NCBI RefSeq assembly: GCF_014191495.1
Contig: NZ_JACHWR010000001.1
Location: 1,798,001 to 1,862,000, forward strand
Source of the DNA: Nocardioides soli
GTDB taxonomy: Bacteria > Actinomycetota > Actinomycetes > Propionibacteriales > Nocardioidaceae
DNA: 64,000 nucleotides
Reading direction: 5' to 3'
The position numbers and the translations under genes are program-made. This document shows positions 61,268-64,000 of the stretch, one piece after another. Every line of letters starts with the position of its first letter. The stretch's first letter is position 1. The notes under the pieces were generated by a model, which was not told where the DNA came from, did not search any database, and saw nothing but the letters and a program-made list of their open reading frames with translations.

Positions 61268-62629
61268 ATGAACGCCCCGCACCCCGACTCGTCGACCGAC
61301 GAGCAGCGCGGCTCCCGGGTCGCTCGTGGACTCGGCGCCACCGCACGGGGCGCCGGCCGGGCCGGCCGCGCCACGATGCGCACGGCGAAGCGGGCGGCCG
61401 ACGCACAGGGCGCGGGCGAGTCGGGGCTGTCCCGGCTCATCCAGATGCACTTCTTCAACACCGCCGGCGACGCGGCGGTCGCGATCGCCCTGGCCGGCAC
61501 GCTGTTCTTCACCGTGCCGTCGGGCGAGGCGCGCGGGCAGGTCGCGCTCTTCCTCGGGCTCACGATGCTGCCGTTCGCGATCGTGGCGCCGCTGATCGGG
61601 CCGTTCCTCGACCGGTTCGCCCACGGCCGGCGCTGGGCGGTCGGCGCGACGATGGCGATCCGGGCGTTCCTGTGCTGGGTGCTCGCGGGCGCGGTCGTGA
61701 CCGAGTCGGCGTGGCTGTTCCCCGCCGCCCTCGGGGTGCTGGTCGCGTCCAAGGCGTACGGCGTGACGCGGGCCGCCGCCGTGCCTCGACTGCTCCCGCA
61801 GGACTTCACGCTGGTCAAGGCCAACGGGCGCGTGTCGATGTCCGGCATCGTCGGCGTGGCCGTCTCGGCGCCGATCGCGGGCCTGGCCTCGCTCGCGGGC
61901 CCGGAGTGGGTGCTGCGCTACGCCTTCCTGCTCTTCGTGGCCGCCACCATCGGCGCGATCCGGCTGCCGAAGCGGGTCGACTCCAGCGAGGGTGAGGGCG
62001 ACCTGCTGCTGCGCGGCGACGCGGACAAGGCCCGCACCGGCAGCGTGCGGATCCCGCCGGCGGTGGCCTACGCGCTGCGCGCCAACTGCGGGCCGCGGTG
62101 GATGTCGGGCTTCCTGATCATGTTCATGGCCTTCCAGCTGCGGCAGAACCCGATCGACGGGTGGAGCGTCGAGCTCCTCACCGCGCTCGTCGTCGGCGGC
62201 GCCGCGACCGGCAACTTCCTGGGCGTCGTCGCCGCGTCCGTGCTGAAGAAGATCAACCCGGCGATCACCGTCTCGGCCGTGCTGGTCGCCGACATCGCGG
62301 TCGTGGTGTTCGGCTTCCTCTTCTACGGCGTGCTCGCGCTGGCGCTGCTCGGCCTGGTGGCCGGACTCGGCCAGGCGCTGGCGAAGTTCTCCCTCGACGC
62401 GACCATCCAGCGCGACGTGCCCCACCGGGTGCAGGCCAGCGCGTTCGCGCGCAGCGACACCACCCTGCAGCTGGCGTGGGTGATCGGGGGCTTCGTCGGC
62501 ATCGCGATGCCGATCGACCCGCCCCGGCTGGGCCTGGGGGTGGCGATCGCCGTGCTCGCCGCGTGGGGGGTCTTCGTGTTCACGCGACACCCGAAGCGGT
62601 CGTCGCGCGTGGTGCGCACCGGGAACTGA
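61268..62629 (+). CDS. MFS-type membrane protein
   Basis: 453 residues: a charged ~55-residue cytosolic N-terminus (NAPHPDSSTDEQRGSRVARGLG...), then about twelve helices with IGPFLDRFAHGRRWAVG as the loop 2-3 motif. It lacks obvious substrate residues and resembles the MFS proteins that adjoin DUF3027 in other actinobacteria. The ATG at 61268 follows CAGGAT by 6 nt. Substrate unknown. Confidence 0.85.
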   Translation: MNAPHPDSSTDEQRGSRVARGLGATARGAGRAGRATMRTAKRAADAQGAGESGLSRLIQMHFFNTAGDAAVAIALAGTLFFTVPSGEARGQVALFLGLTMLPFAIVAPLIGPFLDRFAHGRRWAVGATMAIRAFLCWVLAGAVVTESAWLFPAALGVLVASKAYGVTRAAAVPRLLPQDFTLVKANGRVSMSGIVGVAVSAPIAGLASLAGPEWVLRYAFLLFVAATIGAIRLPKRVDSSEGEGDLLLRGDADKARTGSVRIPPAVAYALRANCGPRWMSGFLIMFMAFQLRQNPIDGWSVELLTALVVGGAATGNFLGVVAASVLKKINPAITVSAVLVADIAVVVFGFLFYGVLALALLGLVAGLGQALAKFSLDATIQRDVPHRVQASAFARSDTTLQLAWVIGGFVGIAMPIDPPRLGLGVAIAVLAAWGVFVFTRHPKRSSRVVRTGN

Positions 62630-62637
62630 CCGGCGTC

Positions 62638-63033
62638 CTAGGCCTCGAGCTCGTCGGCCAGGCCGCGGAGCAGCTTGGCGACCGGCCGCGCCGTACGCGG
62701 GTCGGGGTGCCGGCCGTGGCGGTAGGCCTCGCCGACGCCGTCGAGCAGCCGGATCAGGTCCTCGACGATCGGGACCATCTCCTCGGGCTTCTTGCGCTTG
62801 GCCTCGCGCTGGCCGCGGGCGACCGACTGCTGGCGGTCGAGGATCCGGACCTGGAGCGCCTGGTCGCCGCGGCGGCCCTGGGCGATGCCGAACTCGACCC
62901 GGGTGCCGGCCTTCAGCGAGGTGATGCCCTCGGGCAGCGCCTCGGCACGCACGTAGACATCGGGCCCGTCCTCCTGCGACAGGAAGCCGAAGCCCTTCTC
63001 GGCGTCGAACCACTTCACCTTGCCAGTGGGCAC
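62638..63033 (-). CDS. Cold-shock-domain protein with C-terminal extension
   Basis: 131 residues. Residues 1-67 are a cold-shock domain (GKVKWFDAEKGFGFLSQEDG with RNP1 KGFGFL; RNP2 altered to DVYVR). The remaining ~64 residues form a Lys/Arg then helical extension (RQREAKRKKPEEMVPIVEDLIRLLDGVGEAYRHG). Long cold-shock proteins of this kind are typical of actinobacteria and bind single-stranded RNA or DNA. GTG start with AGAGG 8 nt upstream. It faces the MFS gene tail to tail. Confidence 0.92.
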   Translation of the reverse strand: MPTGKVKWFDAEKGFGFLSQEDGPDVYVRAEALPEGITSLKAGTRVEFGIAQGRRGDQALQVRILDRQQSVARGQREAKRKKPEEMVPIVEDLIRLLDGVGEAYRHGRHPDPRTARPVAKLLRGLADELEA

Positions 63034-63067
63034 GGATCTGACCTCTTCTTGCTCGTACCGATACGCC

Positions 63068-63089
63068 GGCTGTGCCGGACGGCACAGCC
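63068..63089. terminator. 9-bp hairpin at the end of the larE gene
   Basis: GGCTGTGCC (63068-63076) and GGCACAGCC (63081-63089) pair around GGAC. It overlaps the last base of the larE stop codon and lies before the cold-shock gene promoter region. Confidence 0.6.
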
Positions 63090-64000
63090 TATAGGGCCTC
63101 GTTCATCGAACCCGAACGGAATCCGCGGCGGTCGACCACCGCCTCGCCGAACCCCGATCCGCGGACGGCGTCGAGGACTCCCGCCCGGGTCGCCGGGTCG
63201 AGCGGCAGCAGCGCGGCGTCGATCTCGACGGAGGCGCGGTCGCCGAGGTCGCGGACCCGGAGATTGACCAGCCCGCGATCGGCGAGCGCCGCACGGACGG
63301 CCACCTCGGCCCGCTCCACGCGGCCGAGCCGGTGCGGGGTGACCTCCACGCCGTAGGCGATCCGGGAGGAGAGGCAGGCGGCGGCGGGCTTGTCCCAGGT
63401 GGGCAGCCCCCAGGCGCGCGAGGCGGCCCGGATCTGGGCCTTGGTCAGCCCCGCGTCGCGCAGCGGAGCGATCGCGCCGCGCTCGTCGGCGGCGCGGATG
63501 CCGGGGCGGAAGCCGGCGACCGCGTCGTCGGCGTTGGTGCCGGTGGCCACGTGGGCGAAATGGTGCTCGGCCGCGATCGGCGTCAGCACGTCGAGCAGCT
63601 CGGCCTTGCAGAAGTAGCAGCGGTCGGCGCCGTTGGCGCGGTAGCCCTCGCGCTCGATCTCGCGGGTGCGCGGGGTGAGCACCTCGACGCCCAGGCCGGC
63701 CGCGAACTCGCGCGCGGGGTCGCGCTCGGACATCGGCAGCGAGTGGGAGTAGCCGGTCGCGGCGGCGACGTTGTCGGCGCCCAGGGCCCGGACCGCGGCG
63801 GCCAGCAGGAAGGCGCTGTCGGCTCCCCCGCTGTAGGCCACCAGCACCGAGCCGCGCGCGCGGAGGTCGGCCTCGAGCGCCGCCAGCCGGAGACCGAGCA
63901 GGTGCTCGTCGAGCCAGGCCGGGAAGTCGGCGAGGCTGTCCAGCACCGCGTGGGTGCCGGCGGCCTCCAGCTCCGCGCGGGTGCAGCCGCCGGTGAGCAC
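63089..64000 (-). CDS. larE: LarE-type sulfur transferase fused to the tail of a HAD-like domain (5' partial)
   Basis: 303 residues are visible and the frame runs out of the window. From about residue 36 it is LarE: PP-loop SGGADSAFL (57-65), DRCYFCKAELLDVL with C128 and C131, and KPAAACLSSRIAYG with C209. LarE sulfurates the pyridinium dinucleotide of the nickel-pincer cofactor of lactate racemase; three Cys suggest the Fe-S-cluster type. Residues 1-33 (LTGGCTRAELEAAGTHAVLDSLADFPAWL) look like the C-terminal end of a HAD-superfamily hydrolase, with no start codon at the usual LarE N-terminus, so the full protein is probably a HAD-LarE fusion. Confidence 0.85.
   Translation of the reverse strand: MLTGGCTRAELEAAGTHAVLDSLADFPAWLDEHLLGLRLAALEADLRARGSVLVAYSGGADSAFLLAAAVRALGADNVAAATGYSHSLPMSERDPAREFAAGLGVEVLTPRTREIEREGYRANGADRCYFCKAELLDVLTPIAAEHHFAHVATGTNADDAVAGFRPGIRAADERGAIAPLRDAGLTKAQIRAASRAWGLPTWDKPAAACLSSRIAYGVEVTPHRLGRVERAEVAVRAALADRGLVNLRVRDLGDRASVEIDAALLPLDPATRAGVLDAVRGSGFGEAVVDRRGFRSGSMNEAL

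Overview
This is high-GC actinobacterial DNA, most likely from Nocardioides or another member of the Nocardioidaceae. I infer this from the G/C-ending codons, actinobacterium-specific families (DUF2530, DUF3027, a receiver-flavoprotein fusion, AglEFG-type sugar transporter), TANNNT -10 boxes placed 6-8 nt before start codons, and dispersed GGTTGAG...CTCGAAACC palindromes. No rRNA, tRNA, CRISPR array, insertion sequence or prophage was found.

Layout. (1) 1-8.2 kb, accessory: end of a PAP2-type membrane phosphatase, a secreted FG-GAP/VCBS repeat protein, an aldo/keto reductase, and two tandem paralogous membrane acyltransferases with SGNH domains that share a ~300 bp near-identical tract. (2) 8.2-15.0 kb: a TetR regulator divergent from a short-chain dehydrogenase, truA with an rRNA-methyltransferase-like gene, a receiver-like/flavoprotein fusion, a PfkB sugar kinase, a short GntR regulator and a ketopantoate-reductase homologue, closed by a 16-bp hairpin terminator. 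(3) 15.1-34.6 kb, minus strand: the ribosomal super-operon, read from high to low coordinates: S10 operon (rpsJ-rplC-rplD-rplW-rplB-rpsS-rplV-rpsC-rplP-rpmC-rpsQ), spc operon (rplN-rplX-rplE-rpsN-rpsH-rplF-rplR-rpsE-rpmD-rplO-secY-adk-map) and alpha operon (infA-rpmJ-rpsM-rpsK-rpsD-rpoA-rplQ). A terC gene with a manganese (yybP-ykoY) riboswitch, a luciferase-like oxidoreductase and a wrecked ECF sigma gene separate map from infA. (4) 35.0-43.7 kb: an NAD(P)-binding oxidoreductase with a carboxymuconolactone-decarboxylase-like partner, then a tightly overlapped membrane-protein/DUF4129/DUF4350/MoxR/DUF58 operon beside a divergent SpoIIM-like/RDD pair. (5) 43.7-49.8 kb: an AglEFG-type sugar ABC importer (no ATPase gene), a GH1 beta-glucosidase and a LacI regulator, tied together by two identical 14-bp operators exactly 5 kb apart. 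(6) 49.7-56.6 kb: trmB, ilvA and the str operon (rpsL-rpsG-fusA-tuf) with a clear -35/-10 promoter and a 17-bp terminator. (7) 56.6-64 kb: MarR/MFS pair, NCS2 purine permease, DUF2530, DUF3027, a second MFS protein, a cold-shock-domain protein, and LarE whose N-terminus runs out of the window as the tail of a HAD-like domain.

How it works together. The core is the translation and secretion machinery (30 ribosomal proteins, EF-Tu, EF-G, IF1, RNAP alpha, SecY, adenylate kinase, methionine aminopeptidase). The tuf-to-rpsJ junction has been opened by about 17 kb of metabolic, transport and envelope genes. The most unusual feature is a ~72 bp palindromic element in the same orientation upstream of each of the three ribosomal transcription units (alpha, S10 and str); at str it also supplies the last ~33 codons of the neighbouring MFS gene. 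A second theme is probable leaderless transcription of most single genes outside the ribosomal operons.
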